DNA of 64,000 bases from Amoebidium appalachense (GCA_963693365.1 CAVNZM010000006.1:8432001-8496000); one strand, 5' to 3'. Shown: positions 1 through 12,779, numbered from the stretch's first letter. Notes: generated from the sequence alone by a model not told the origin. Made by a program: numbers and translations.

Positions 1-29
1 AACAGTTCATGTTTTCAGAGTGGTCATAC

Positions 30-95
30 CTGATAGATACATATGGGATGTCTTTCAAGCCCACGTAGTATAATATCCGTTATCATGGGTGAACG
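30..95 (-). other. Diverged tandem copy of an exon 3' end
   Basis: Bases 30-80 resemble 296-350, the end of exon 2 of the secreted-protein gene, including the CAG|GT donor (at 30/29 here). The copy can encode a D-I-P-Y-x-S-I-R-like ending in one frame, but that frame meets stops upstream, so it is a decayed or alternative exon rather than proven coding sequence. The pair looks like a short tandem duplication of about 265 bp. Confidence 0.45.
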
Positions 96-282
96 GTTAG
101 GGAGAAGAGGAGGAGAGGTGGGATTGGGGTTGAGGCCGGTGGGGGTGGATGGTTTCTTCATTGAGGGGAAGGTTTTAAGTGAACGTGATTAGGGAAAGTG
201 CAAACGAAAAAAAGATACTGGAAAAGAAATAAAGAAAGAAACAAAAAACAGCCTAAAACAGAGGGGAGCAGCAGTATATGCT

Positions 283-711
283 TTACATGTCGTACCTGAT
301 AGAAACATTATAGGGGATGTCTGTCAACTCCACGCGGTAAAAGTATCCGTTGTACGCGTCCTTGCCCCCGCACAGATCGCACGGCGTATCCAATCGGAGT
401 GGCTGGTTTGCATAGTGTGGGGACGGTTTGTAAATCTTTCCGGTTGCCACGTTTTCACTTGTGGTGTTTACCCCCCATCCGACGTTGGCCAATGATTCGT
501 CGTTTACACGCATGACCCACGTGACCCAGAGGGAATTTGGTTGGCTCCCGGGAAAAACGGCAACCTGCATGTGTGGTGGTGGGATTAGTAAACGAAAGCA
601 ACTTGTGGCGTAGATACAAATTGTGGCGTAGATACCGAATAGTGGGGTAGATACCGCATCAATCCCTGAGTAAGGGCAAGGGTAAACTAAACTATCTTGT
701 ACACCTTAATG

Positions 712-746
<35 letters not shown>

Positions 747-783
747 ATGTACACATAAATATACAGGAGGCGCATGTAAACAT

Positions 784-870
<87 letters not shown>

Positions 871-1843
871 AAAGGACACACAAACAAAAGTCAAGAGAGA
901 AGGCTGCATTCAAAAAGAGGAAGCCAACTGTGGCATACGCATATCAGTGAGTCAGAGCGTGTGTGTTGACCACAAACTGTGTGGGTGGAATATGTGTGTA
1001 TACCGTTGAATTGTTGTTTGAGAAGTTTTAGAGAAGATGAAATACATGGCTCAGCCCTCACAGAGAAACAGGGAAAGAAAAAGCACGAGGGTTTAACGTA
1101 CACGCATACTAATGTACTCAAACAATGTTCCACCAGTGTAAAGCGCACAATTTCGATTATCATACATCTATAGACATACGCATGAGCGTGACTCTTTATG
1201 CTATTAGCTTAATGGAGGGGGACTGTATATTTTTTGTGGAGATCGAAGTTAATTTTTAATGTGGTATTACCTGCTCAGGGGCGTCACTCAGACAGCAGTC
1301 ACACGGCTGCATCTGCTTCTTCTCATTCCACTCACCAACCTTGTCCGTCCTCCCCATCTTCTCCTCGCACGCTTCAAACATATCTACCGCATGCGAAACC
1401 AAATCTGTGGCTCTAAATACTTGTGCCAACGCCGTGTTTTCATAGTCTTGCCCCAGTTTCTTCAACTCCTTAACGATATGCTGCTCTTTCTCTTCGAACC
1501 GTTTGCACATCTCGTCCTCCGGGTAGCACTCTGGACATATGACACACGCCGCGATCTCCGACGCGTTAATGTTTGCCTTTGAGAGAGCGAGGAATGCAAA
1601 GGCCAAATCCTTGCTGGGGATTTGGAAATCGTGGCTAATGGCTGTGGAGTTGAGACAGTCACACAGACCTGCTAAGGTAGCGTTGGTTTGGGATTCCTCT
1701 TTGGGTGGGGCTACAAGCAACTCTGACGAGCGCATCACGTGGACGGATGACCTGGTGACAGACACCGATGTTGACAGGGAAGCAAGAATGCCCAAGACGA
1801 GCAATTGGAGAAGCTTCCTTGCAGATGCAAGTTGTAATGCCAT
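283..1843 (-). CDS. Secreted Cys-containing protein, 5' exons (gene runs off left edge)
   Basis: Not a family I recognise. Exon 1 is 1843-1271 and opens with a clear signal peptide (a basic residue near position 9, then a hydrophobic LLQLLVLGILASLS core). It then has about eight cysteines in CDC, CVIC and CDCC arrangements, several N-x-S/T sequons, and a charged helical stretch near residues 115-165. It ends at a CAG|GTAATA donor in phase 0. Exon 2 begins at 564 after an ATGCAG acceptor, also phase 0, and adds another CDLC pair, Trp-rich beta-like sequence and more sequons. At 296 it meets a good CAG|GTACGA donor. Reading through instead gives a stop at 283-285 after three residues. The presence of a copy of the exon end further left makes splicing onward more likely, so the gene is probably 3'-incomplete here. 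Extracellular or luminal location is inferred from the signal peptide and sequons. Confidence 0.6.
713..868. repeat. Poly(T) tract followed by (AC)n
   Basis: A T run of about 30 bases (713-744) and an (AC)n microsatellite (787-868) lie in the intron of the secreted-protein gene. Open frames here are Thr-His or Cys-Val repeats with no coding signal. Confidence 0.95.
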
Positions 1844-3030
1844 GTTTGATATGTGGAGATCGCTCCAACTAGGCTATAATACAACTATAATACAACTATA
1901 ATTTATAACTATAATATTAGTATAGCTGTAATTGTAATTAGATATTTACCGAACAGTGCAGTGCAGGAGGTTTGCCTGAAGTATGTAGTGCAATTGCTTA
2001 CCTCAGTGCTAGCATTTGCTAGATCTAGAGTGTTAATTGGAGTAGGCTGTCGTCACTGTGTTGCGTAAAGACAAGTATTGGTATCCTGGCTTAGTGAGTT
2101 CTCATAAAATGTGTTCCGAAATTCTTCTAGGCGGCGTGCACCAATACACTAATTAGAGCGTGGTGGGCTTACCATTCACGATTCGTACGTACTGAGCACA
2201 AACGCCCTGTTTATACTTTCGGGCTGAGGTGGGGCTTCCAACCGTTTGTTTATAGAACCATATATGGATGTCGCTTGTTCATTGGCTATCAAGCTTCATG
2301 AAATGGCCATTCTAGGGATAAAACCGCATTCCAGGGGCATGACCATCAGAACAACACTGGAAAATGTAAATTATTTTAGGTTTTTTTAAGCTTTGCTTAT
2401 TTAGCTTGCGCCTATATACATGTAACATTAAAATAGGAATAAATCAAGAGAGAAAAAAAATAAACAACGCGTCGAAAAACGAACTGTATACTTAGAATGC
2501 TTAGCAAAAGAAGCAGGTGTATCCTAAAAATATCCGATGATCTTATACAAGGATAAACACTGCATTCCAGGCTCACATCCGCATGCCATGTGAATCCAAA
2601 GACAAGCGTTTTGGTTATTTTTTTATCACTTTGGAAAACACAAAAATAAGCAGGAAAAATAGCAGAGAGCAATAAGTTATATTGTTATAAGGACTGCTGT
2701 ACATTCCCCGTCGCATACAGATCAGTGCCGTCCACCAATAAGAATCGCCCTTAATGTCGGTTGCATTAGGAGGTGTACACGCTTCTGATTGGCGTCGCAG
2801 CGCGGCGCGCGCAGTCAAGGGGGCCCCGGGCCCCCTCTGCGCCCCAGCCTGGGCCAGTCATCTGAACAAGATTAGCGGCCGTCTAAAGAAGCCGAGCGAC
2901 CACCCATCCATTGAGCTACAGGCCCACTGCATGGCTACCAAACCAAGTTGGGTAATTCTCCAATGGCGGGGAACATATGATATACACGAACAGTACATAC
3001 GGCTCCTAAGGAGTCACGAGGCTTCCCCAT
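1844..3030. other. Unique intergenic DNA, no gene seen
   Basis: AT-rich to mixed sequence upstream of the minus-strand secreted-protein gene. It includes repeated TATAATACAACTATAAT-like AT-rich sequence at 1875-1925, next to the presumed promoter side, and a G/C-rich patch at 2810-2860. I see no convincing ORF, RNA gene or mobile element. Confidence 0.5.
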
Positions 3031-3037
3031 GCATGCA

Positions 3038-3525
<488 letters not shown>

Positions 3526-3768
3526 CAGGCCCCTGCCATGATGTCAGCCTAGCCCCCGTACCTCCCTCTTTCTCATTCCATGCACAGCTTCGGGCCCCGG
3601 CCCCCTTGTGTCTTCTTATCATATAGTATACATTCCGTCGGCCTATACTTGGAAAATTCGAGACTTCTCTATGAGCAATGTTTGCCCCACTTCCTCCCAG
3701 GCTCCACTTCCCTCGTGCACGTTGTTCATTTTCAACCAAACTCGCTAATTTTTGGATGTGATATAGAA

Positions 3769-3805
3769 AGGGGGGGGGGGGGGGGGGGGGGGGGAGAGGG
3801 GGGGG

Positions 3806-3839
<34 letters not shown>
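3769..3839. repeat. Poly(G) followed by (TG)n
   Basis: Two G runs (about 24 and 10 bases) followed by (TG)n. This is one of the few compound tracts here in which G precedes GT on the GT-rich strand. Confidence 0.9.
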
Positions 3840-3840
<1 letters not shown>

Positions 3841-4729
3841 AGTGATGAGCCGCCGGCAAGATCGAGCCACTTATATGGCTCGTTCGACAAGTTGCGCGCG
3901 ATACTTATACAATTAGTGGTAAAAACACGAAACCCAGGAAAAAAACTGCACACCAACGTTCATGACAACCTAGAGGTCACGTGGACACCAAGAACACGTA
4001 AGTTTGTTTCTGATAACTGCTGCATACTGCGCTGCGAACTTGGCGCTGCAAGCGAAAAACTGGATTTTCTGGACGAAATTTTGGCTACATGCCAAATATT
4101 GATCCGACCTGAATCGATAAATGCTCCAACCAGAGTACTGTATGACGTCATCATATAAAAACGCCTGGCGCAGGGTCAGTTTTGCACGTGTTACTCTCTT
4201 TTTCTCACCATTTTACCCTAACGTGACAGGGAACAAGCACATCACAAAAAAACCGTAGAAAAATTCTTGGCGGGGTAGTGGCTTAGTAAGTAATGGTAGG
4301 CATTCAACGATTTTGAGCTTCAATTTACGGAGAACTTTGTAGTGTTTGCGCACCCCATGACTACAATAATTTCTCGGAATGCTTGTTGGTATGGCTTATT
4401 TTGCACTTTACGGGTTCTGGCACCGGGAGGCCATAGGCCTGAGCCAAGAAAAACGTCAAACTTGTTACAAATGCGTGCCAAAGATGCATACTTTAAACGT
4501 TCACGTTGTTGCTTTTGCACCACAGGTGCATTTTTCGTTTGAGAAACATTGACATCAGCTTTCAAATTCGTTTTTTTCGGTACACACACTTCAAATAACC
4601 CTTTTAGCATCTAGTTACCACAAACAGTTTCGAAGAAACGAATAAAAACCAAACAAATCACCCCTAATCCGAAAACGACAAATGAGTGTTGCGCAATGTA
4701 CAGAAACTGACCAGTGGGCAGAAGGTACT
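3840..4729. other. Unique DNA downstream of the piggyBac-like ORF
   Basis: No gene recognised. It holds a short inverted repeat, GAGCCAC-4-nt-GTGGCTC-like, near 3864-3882 that shares TGGCTCGTTCG with a second hairpin near 7690-7730. I searched by eye for piggyBac-type terminal repeats with TTAA in this flank and found none I could pair with the other side of the transposase. Confidence 0.4.
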
Positions 4730-6763
4730 TTAACGTGTAGTGTTTCTGCGTGATCGTACCGGGCCTGTGTTTGTGTTGACTTGGGTGCGTGTGCGTGGAG
4801 GAACACCATGTGTGATGTGGTTTTCGAAGCATGCACGTGTTTGATCATTGCAGAGAAACACATTACACTTGATGCAGTAGGTATGTGTCTGGTGGCGTTC
4901 CCCTTTGTTCCTAAAGCAGAGAACGCATCTACCTTTTCTTTCTTTTCTGGCACGCTGGTGTCCGTGTAGAGCATGGGGGGCAGGAGCAGCAGGGGGAAGG
5001 GGGTATTCTAGTGCAGGCAGGTGGGGGTTGCATATGAGTGCTTCTGCTAGCTCACGCCTTGTGTCCATGCTCGTGTTTGTGGATTTGCCAAAGTATCTGT
5101 ATGCAAAGTGTACGTTTGCTACTACAAACCCCAGAAGCCCCCCAAAGGTGCGGAGTTGGTGACGTTTAGTGCCCAAGGCTTCGTCCACAGAGCCGTTTAA
5201 CATTCGTGTTTTGTTGAATATATCGGCCATGTTGTAGTTTTCGAAGTATTCTTCGACTGCTTTCGGTTGGGGGACGTCATTTCCGTTTCGTGATTTTCTC
5301 GGTTGACCCGGCTGAGTACTTGAACATGAGGTGATCACTTTCATACTGTAGTTCTTGTTTCTCCATAACACCGCAACGAGGTCTACTCCGTCCACACTGC
5401 ACACTGCCTCCGACCATACACCACGTCCTTCCTCACATAGAAGGTCCAACATGTTGAGGGGAAAGTCTCTGGTTGCGGTTTTGACATTGAAAAGTGCGTA
5501 GAATCCGATTTTGTACACTTCCCTTGTCCCGGTTACTGACCCAAACCAGCTGTCTCCGACGATCGTTCTGGGGTTACGGTGGGTGGGGTTGGCCCTTGGG
5601 GTTAGAAGACGCAAGGTGGTGCCTGTTCCAGCTCCCAACTGTCGGTACGGTTTGCTTGCCATCCTAAGCTTCCCCTCGTTCATTTCGAAGTTAATGAGTA
5701 TGTTGGTTACACAGTCGTGTAGAGTTTTTATTTCTTGACCGAGAGGGTGGGGTTTTCGTTTTATATAGATTTGGCACGGAAGGTTGCAATGATAGCTGGC
5801 AAAGATGGCCTCGTCTTCGCATAATTCATCCCCGGGCTCGATAGAGCAACGGTACCGACTCTGCAGTGCTTCCATGAAACCGCGTGTGTCTTTCAGTGGA
5901 TCATCCTCCGGATATTGAGTGATGTCGGTGACGGTAAAGCAGGCACGGATGTTTTCGAACCGGTGTTCGGTCATGAAGCGGGCAAAGTCGTGTACGGGAA
6001 ATATGTGGCTTGGGTTCTCTGCTGCCGACGTCCAGTAGTTCGATCTCGAGCCGGGTTCGAATGTTCCAGCCATGTAAATCCACATACCCAACCACCTAAG
6101 TAGCTCACCCGGGGTTAAGTCAACCCAATTTTTGTAACGTGCACGACCTACTTCGTTTGTGAGTGGAATGACTGCTGTGAAGAGATACTCCATAGGCATG
6201 AAGTGTTCAAACAAACACAGAACACTCTTGCGCTTGTTTAGTGCTAGTGGAATGGTTGGTTTTCTGCGTGGGCCTGTTCTTTTGTCAAGTACTTGCTCAT
6301 CTGGAATGGTCCATTGCAAGGTGCACGTGGGGTCGGTGGGGGTAGGTAACTCTACTTGTTCATCTACAAGTTCTATCTCATCTTCATTCTCACTGTCTGT
6401 GACAGGAATCTCTACTTGTTGGATGTCTCCATCTGGATCTTCGTCACTATCACTCTCTAGCTCGCTACTTGTGTGTTCACTGTCTTCTTCATCTATTAAA
6501 GTTAGCTGATGGCGCAGAACTACTTCTGTGGTACCGTCAAAATCAAACTTTACTTTCCATTCACTGCCTTCGTTTGTCTTGCATCGTTTCACTACTGTGC
6601 CAACCAGTATTTGTGTGTCCCAACTCAGGCCGAACTTCTTGTAAGACCAACGTGTGGTGTCATCTGTGAAATCTTCCCCCTGAACCCCGTCAAATATGTA
6701 TGCAAAACAACAGACACGAGCTCCAGAATAAAGTGACTCTATTGGGTCTAATGTTTTGGCCAT
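4730..6763 (-). CDS. PiggyBac-family DDE transposase, intact 677-aa ORF
   Basis: Uninterrupted 677-residue ORF matching the piggyBac transposase layout (DDE_Tnp_1_7 type), an enzyme that cuts and pastes DNA at TTAA. An acidic N-terminal region (about 90-140, runs of D/E/S) precedes the core, which starts near residue 185 with a LFEHFMP-like motif. Acidic residues sit where the catalytic triad is expected: in DELCEDEAIF (about 325), in IVGDSWFGS (about 400) and in NYNMADIFNKT (about 525). The C-terminus has a Cys/His cluster (CVLC, CIKC, LC, CF..H) of the piggyBac zinc-binding type. Single exon, no stop or frameshift. No TTAA-flanked inverted ends were recognised, so it may be an old but intact copy or a domesticated gene. 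The first acidic position is less canonical than in classic piggyBac. Confidence 0.88.
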   Translation of the reverse strand: MAKTLDPIESLYSGARVCCFAYIFDGVQGEDFTDDTTRWSYKKFGLSWDTQILVGTVVKRCKTNEGSEWKVKFDFDGTTEVVLRHQLTLIDEEDSEHTSSELESDSDEDPDGDIQQVEIPVTDSENEDEIELVDEQVELPTPTDPTCTLQWTIPDEQVLDKRTGPRRKPTIPLALNKRKSVLCLFEHFMPMEYLFTAVIPLTNEVGRARYKNWVDLTPGELLRWLGMWIYMAGTFEPGSRSNYWTSAAENPSHIFPVHDFARFMTEHRFENIRACFTVTDITQYPEDDPLKDTRGFMEALQSRYRCSIEPGDELCEDEAIFASYHCNLPCQIYIKRKPHPLGQEIKTLHDCVTNILINFEMNEGKLRMASKPYRQLGAGTGTTLRLLTPRANPTHRNPRTIVGDSWFGSVTGTREVYKIGFYALFNVKTATRDFPLNMLDLLCEEGRGVWSEAVCSVDGVDLVAVLWRNKNYSMKVITSCSSTQPGQPRKSRNGNDVPQPKAVEEYFENYNMADIFNKTRMLNGSVDEALGTKRHQLRTFGGLLGFVVANVHFAYRYFGKSTNTSMDTRRELAEALICNPHLPALEYPLPPAAPAPHALHGHQRARKERKGRCVLCFRNKGERHQTHTYCIKCNVFLCNDQTRACFENHITHGVPPRTRTQVNTNTGPVRSRRNTTR

Positions 6764-7735
6764 GTTGGGCGCTCATCTTTCACATGAAACCCATGGCTTG
6801 TTGTGTTCGCGGACTCAGCAAGTTTCGTCCGTTTGATCATGAATCATGTTGTTGTCGAGCATGAATTCAAAAACTTGCAACAGCGTCGGCAACCAATAAA
6901 AGCTAGGGAAGGCCTTGTTAGTTACCGTACCAAAGACAAAAAAGGTGTAAACTTATGTTTTCTTACTGGCTGTACAAAAAAAAGCGGGCTCCTGGGCCCC
7001 AATAGCTCGCGGTATCCTTCCGAAACAAGCATTCCTAAAGTACTGCGGTCAGAGTACTTATGGCCGCTAAGTTCTCCGATCAGAGTACATTTCGGATGCA
7101 TCAATATCGTCTCCCCACGGTGTGCAACACCAAATAGTAATTAGTAGCAAATAAAGAAAATAGTGTGGGCTTGGTAGTCACAAATTTTCAAGACATTTTG
7201 TTGTGTTTTCATCGAGTTCACTATATATGTAGCGTTCTGTAGAGGGTTGCCCTCTTCCACCGGATATTGGGGTCTGCAGTCGGGCGGGATCGAGCCTGAC
7301 TGGGCTCCCCGGACAAATTCTGGGTTTTGTCAAAATATGGTCGCCCAAAGAAGCGCGGGCCTTTCAAGAAGTAGTAGAAAGCAAAATGCAGTATGGTAGC
7401 TTGCCCGGGGCAAGGTTTGGAGGCTTTATGTTGTCTTTTCATCGAGTTCACCATGTAGCGTTTTCCAGGGGTTCACCGGCTCCGGAGGGATCCTGGGCCA
7501 ATTTTGATCTGGCGCCAGACGAGGAATGCGGAGAAAACACGATACCCCTTGTTGGTTGGCAAGCGCTGGCACCCTCTATTATTACACTAATCACCTTGGT
7601 CCAGAGACAAAACTGGGCATACCAAGAAAGCGCGCGCGACTGTCGACCACTAAGCTGTAGGGGGGGTCGCCTGAAACGGGCCACTCTGGTGGCTCGTTCG
7701 GCTTGAATGAGCCACATATGTGGCTTATAGTCGAC
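6764..7735. other. Unique DNA with an imperfect direct repeat and a hairpin
   Basis: About 60 bp at 7194-7262 (TTTTCATCGAGTTCAC, then ATGTAGCGTT) recur imperfectly at 7432-7492, about 240 bp downstream. A CCAAT pentamer lies at about 6893-6897. A perfect 16-bp palindrome, AGCCACATATGTGGCT, lies near 7710-7727 just before a (GA)n array. No gene seen. Confidence 0.5.
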
Positions 7736-7738
7736 TTA

Positions 7739-7803
7739 TCAAGAGAGAGAGAGAGAGAGAGTCTCAGAGAGAGAGAGAGAGAGCCTCAGAGAGAGAGAGA
7801 CAG

Positions 7804-7895
<92 letters not shown>

Positions 7896-8085
7896 GAGAG
7901 AGAGAGACGGAAAGAGAGAGAAAGAGAGAGAGTCAGAGAGAGAGAGAGAAAGGATTACGAGATAGAGAGAGAGTGTGTGTGTGTGTGTGTGTGTGTGTGA
8001 GTGGGTGAGTAAGCGAGCGAGTGAGGAGAGAGAGAAGGAGAGAGAGAGGGGGGGGGAGAGAGAGAGAGAAGGGGGAGAGAGAGAG

Positions 8086-8146
<61 letters not shown>

Positions 8147-8412
8147 GGTGGGGGAGGGAGGGGGAGGGAGGGAGAGAGGGAGGGGGGGGGGGGGAGAGAG
8201 ATAGAGAGATAGAGAGAGAGAGAGGGGGGGGGGGGGGGAGGGGGAGAGGACCGAGAGAGAGGAAGAGAGAGAGCGATCGGGAGGGAGAGGGCTCGAGAGG
8301 GAGAGAAGGGGGGGGGGAACAGAGGGAGCGAAGGGGAGGGGGGGATGCTGCAGATCATGTTCAGAGACAATACCAAGGGCAAGGGGAGGTGGGGGGGGGG
8401 GGGGGGGGAAGA
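7739..8412. repeat. (GA)n, (GT)n and G-tract compound array
   Basis: (GA)n arrays at 7741-7970 and 8085-8142, a (GT)n block at 7973-7999 and G runs up to 8408, with interspersed GAGA/GGGG alternation. No coding signal. Confidence 0.95.
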
Positions 8413-9447
8413 CGTGGAAACGAATATTCTAAGGGGAATTAAAACACATTTACTGTGAGTATCCACCGGCTAATAGGTCAACGCCCCAGCCGTTATGTTT
8501 TTCATTAAGTTCAAGCTTGAGTTATAAACGGTTATAAGCATATGTGATATTTGTATCCAAACAGAAGTGGAGGCCTCATTAAATCACTGAGTGTATACGG
8601 TGCTGGTATTCTCAGGAGAAAACATATCGTTCAGACCTGGCAGGAGAGGAAAAAAAGCACGAACTTCCCTGCAACAAGGTAAATTTTATCAGATCATGAG
8701 TCCCAGTGCATTTCGTTTAACGCCATTTGATTTAAACCTTTTTATTTAAGGTCTTATTCAATACCCCGCCTAGTGGTGGGTATCAGGCCCCATGGGACCT
8801 ATATACCTACGTTTTAGACTGAGCCCGTCAGACAGACATGGCAGAACGATCCTTTTAACGCCACCCGTTTCTTCTTTTTGTTATTATTGTTCTTCTTCTT
8901 CTTTTTTGGCGGATGGAGGGGGAGGGGGGGGGGGGGGGGGAGGGAGGGAGGATTACGGGGTACGAAATACACATTCACGCCCACAACGACAATCAACACG
9001 ATGCAGGGTTTCTGACACACACACCCATCGCCCAAACTTTGCCACGGGAAATGCATTACAAGTAGAGGGCCTTCGTCGGGGCGTGGGGTTCGGATGGGGA
9101 GGGGTGGCCCGGTGTGTTTGTGTTTGTGTGTACTGTGTCCACGGAGTAGCAATGTGCGCTAACACCAATACGGCACTCTGGTCAGCTGGGACACTATCTC
9201 AAAACGGATCCCCCCACATACTCATAATAGACATAGCCTAAACACGTACCAAACAAATATGGAAACTGCAATTACAAAAAACCGTTTTTACGAAGGAAGC
9301 CGCGTTGTGTGTGTATAAAAGAAAGAGAGAAAGAAGAGTAACTGAAAGAGGAAGAGGGGGGCCAGGAGTGTATTTGGTGTGGGAATGAAGGGGGGAGGGG
9401 GGTGGGGATGGGGGTGGGTGGGTGGTGTGTGTGTGTGTGTGTGTGTT

Positions 9448-9481
<34 letters not shown>

Positions 9482-10320
9482 CTACGTGTGCGAGCCCTGG
9501 GCACAGCTTCCCATTAAGTGGAAAGACATGACGAATTCCTAAGGAATTGGACCGAGATCTCTCAGCTGTGTGTCATTAAGGTGAACTCAGGCTCCTCGGG
9601 GCGGCAGGGAGGGAATTAATATTCGGCTGGGGGCCAGGCAATATTTGTTTTTCGTATATCTCGTTGGATATCCAGTGACGCTATCTCAGCGACTATCTCG
9701 TTGTGTCTATGGCAGCTGTACTATATAGCCACTCTCGGCCCTATCTGATTCCCCGATCTGAATAATAATCATTATTAAACTTTAAAATTACGTATTGAAC
9801 AGGGGATTTTGATCGGTCCACTACAATTGGACACTGCGGTCTCATTGGTCAACACATAATGCATAAACTTTTTAAAACAAAAAGGTATGATTGGTCTAAC
9901 GCTACGACTTCCTATGGCTATACACACGCTGCTGAATGCAGCCCCACTTGCACGTGATGAAGTTTTGCTTGCTCAAACACTTCTGTCGTCATACGTTCTT
10001 AACTGCGCAGTGTAGAGTATTACTAAGTTTGTAAGGGCTGGTGGGCGGGGACAAAGAGGCGTGGTGCTTAAAACTATGCCATGCTGGTGCTGTGCGTTGT
10101 AGGCTCTGGGCCGGGTATGGTAGAACAAACGGAGTGAAGGGGTGTCACGGCATGGGCTGTAGGAGTGTGTGGAGGAAGGAGGGGAAAAAAAAAAAAAAAA
10201 ACAGGCGAGGATGCCCTTCAGAGCCCTTCAAAGGGAACACGACGGAAAGAACAGGATGACTATTGTTACATCAAAACAAACAAACAGCGATGATGAAACG
10301 AATCCAAGACTGGCAAAGAA
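8413..10320. other. Intergenic DNA with two G tracts and several CCAAT pentamers
   Basis: Mostly unique sequence. G tracts lie at 8923-8940 and 9449-9481, the latter after (GT)n. ATTGG/CCAAT pentamers occur repeatedly between 9820 and 9900. An A run sits at 10185-10201. No ORF with protein-like composition was found. Confidence 0.4.
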
Positions 10321-10334
10321 GCATATGTAATGGA

Positions 10335-10732
<398 letters not shown>

Positions 10733-12340
10733 AGCAAGGAGAAGTCAGGCTTAGGAGGCAAATGTAAGTTTGCTGACATATCCCTCTCTCCCTCTGAGAG
10801 AGTCTCCCTCTGATCGTGTAGATGCGCACATACACTCATTCCCGGATTGTGCATACCTGGTTGTTACAATAGCATACCTTGTGCTCACGGTTTAACACAT
10901 GATTTATAGTCTTGCATAGTGCATGCATAGTTTCTGTTCCCTTCGTGCACAACACTTGGTTGGTTACCCATTAGGTTTGTCTTGTCAGTATTACAGGCTC
11001 GATAATACACTCAGTTTGTCTCTACTTATTTCCTTTTGCTGTACGTGTTCTATGGCGAGTCGGTCTTGCGTTACTTCGCTCGTCACACGCAGTTGATGGA
11101 GATTGTCTTTGTTGTCAACTCGTTATGGTCATACATGAAACCGGGGCAAGTCTATTTGCTGAACGTGGCTTTACAATATCATTGGTAAAACGTGGTGTAA
11201 TTCTATTGGCCGTCCGGTTACAGCCCAATTCCTATTGGCGGACGATGCGACCGGGTGACGGAACGGTCTGGGTGGTATATTATATGTCAGTACCCTCAGT
11301 GACGGTCATATTGTGTACGGTGTGGCACACATATTTCTCTCACACAGGAAGTAAACTCGTTTCTGTCCCACCTGTTTAGTTCTGTCTTAGAACCCACTCT
11401 CGCTAATTTTCCATAAGCCTTCTATGCATGTGACTCCACATTTAGACGGAACTTACATGTGTGTGTGTGTGTTTGGGAGGGGGAATAGGGTGGGGGGAGG
11501 GGAGGGGGGGGGGGGGGGGGGGGGGGTGTGAGAGGGGAGAGCAAAGAACATTGCAAGAAGCAACAAAGCAACTAACATAACGGAACGAAGTGAAGAAAGA
11601 TATCATCAGGATCGACGCACGAAGCAACGAAGCAAGGAAGTAATACTTGATCCAGGACATATATTGATCCATCAGATTTACTGCAATGCATAGTAAAATA
11701 ATAGGGGAAAAACTTTGAAAAAAGAAACTTTTTAGAAAAAAGTACTGCTCTATGCATAATAAACTTGTAGGGGGAAAAAAAAGAAGGAAAAAAAGAAAAA
11801 AGGCAATCTAACGGCACCCTTACCGTGTACGTACGATCATCTTGAAGGCCAATAAGTACGCAGTTCTCCAGGGTTCCATTGAAGACGACAACTCAAAATG
11901 GAGGCAGAACAAAATCTTCAAATCAATGGGGGTACTGGTACAATAGGGGGGTGGGGTTGGGTGGGGGGGGGGGGGGGGGGGGGGGGGGATTGGGGGGGGG
12001 GGGGATTGCCCAAGGTTTTCAACTGGCGAGGCATGCATATGGGGGGGGGGGGGGGGGGAGGGGGGAGGGGCACCCCTTTTCTGCGGGCAGAGGCGTGGGT
12101 GCCCCCCTCCCCCCCCCCCCTCCCCCCAGTCCCCTCCCCCTTCCCACCCCCCCCCCCCCCCCCCCCCCCCACCCGACCGTGATTACAAAATCGGTCTCTT
12201 TTTTTTATTAGCAATCATTGTAGCAAGGTGCATTTCTTAGTTTAATAAAAAAGTTGTTTAGCTTAGCAGTTATTTGTTTTTTGTTTTTTTTTTCGTTTTG
12301 TGCCCCCCCCCCCCCCCCCCCCCCACACACACACACAGGG
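10733..12340. other. Intergenic DNA with G and C tracts
   Basis: Unique AT-rich sequence with G tracts at 11495-11526, 11958-12004 and 12041-12059, C tracts at 12107-12170, and a C tract followed by (AC)n at 12303-12338. I see no gene. The 80-110 residue open frames here are composition artefacts or lack any recognisable feature. Confidence 0.4.
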
Positions 12341-12500
12341 GGCCCTCATATGAACTACCGTCTTCCACACAGCACCGACTGTACCCTAGCTACTGCTAAT
12401 TAGTTGCCGCATCAAATTCAGCTAAGCAAACACACCGTTTAGTACCAACCCTAACTACTAGCACACACCGTAACCCAGGGTTTACACCCCCTCGTCGCCG
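12341..12500 (-). repeat. Dispersed repeat R1, copy 1
   Basis: On the minus strand this reads with clear similarity to 56436-56575 on the plus strand. Shared blocks include GGTGTAAA-CCTGGG, TTGCTTAGCTGAAT and ACAGTCGGTGCTGTGTGGAAG, in the same order with small indels. It is an interspersed repeat of unknown class, at least 140 bp long and possibly extending further on both sides. Confidence 0.65.
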
Positions 12501-12779
12501 GTGGGGACAGCAGTACTAGTTGATGATAACGTTCAATTTGGTCGGACTCCATGAACCAGCGGGTATGTAGCGGTTTGTACGACTTCCATTCCGATGAATT
12601 CAATACGGTAAACACTCACGACAGGCTGAGTGTGCGTCATGCCCTTTCAATGGCCTTACATTGGGCTCGGTGGTAAAGCTCAAATTGAAAAAACGGGGGA
12701 ACGTTAACTCTTCAAGACCTCTTTGGTTTGAAACCGCTTGGGATGGGATGTGTTCCGGAATCTAAAAGTTGTATGATTG

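Noticed and set aside
4730-6763. Assigning the two MITE-like elements at 30 kb to this piggyBac copy
   Set aside because: Their terminal sequences were not found next to the transposase ORF, so the link rests only on the TTAA target.
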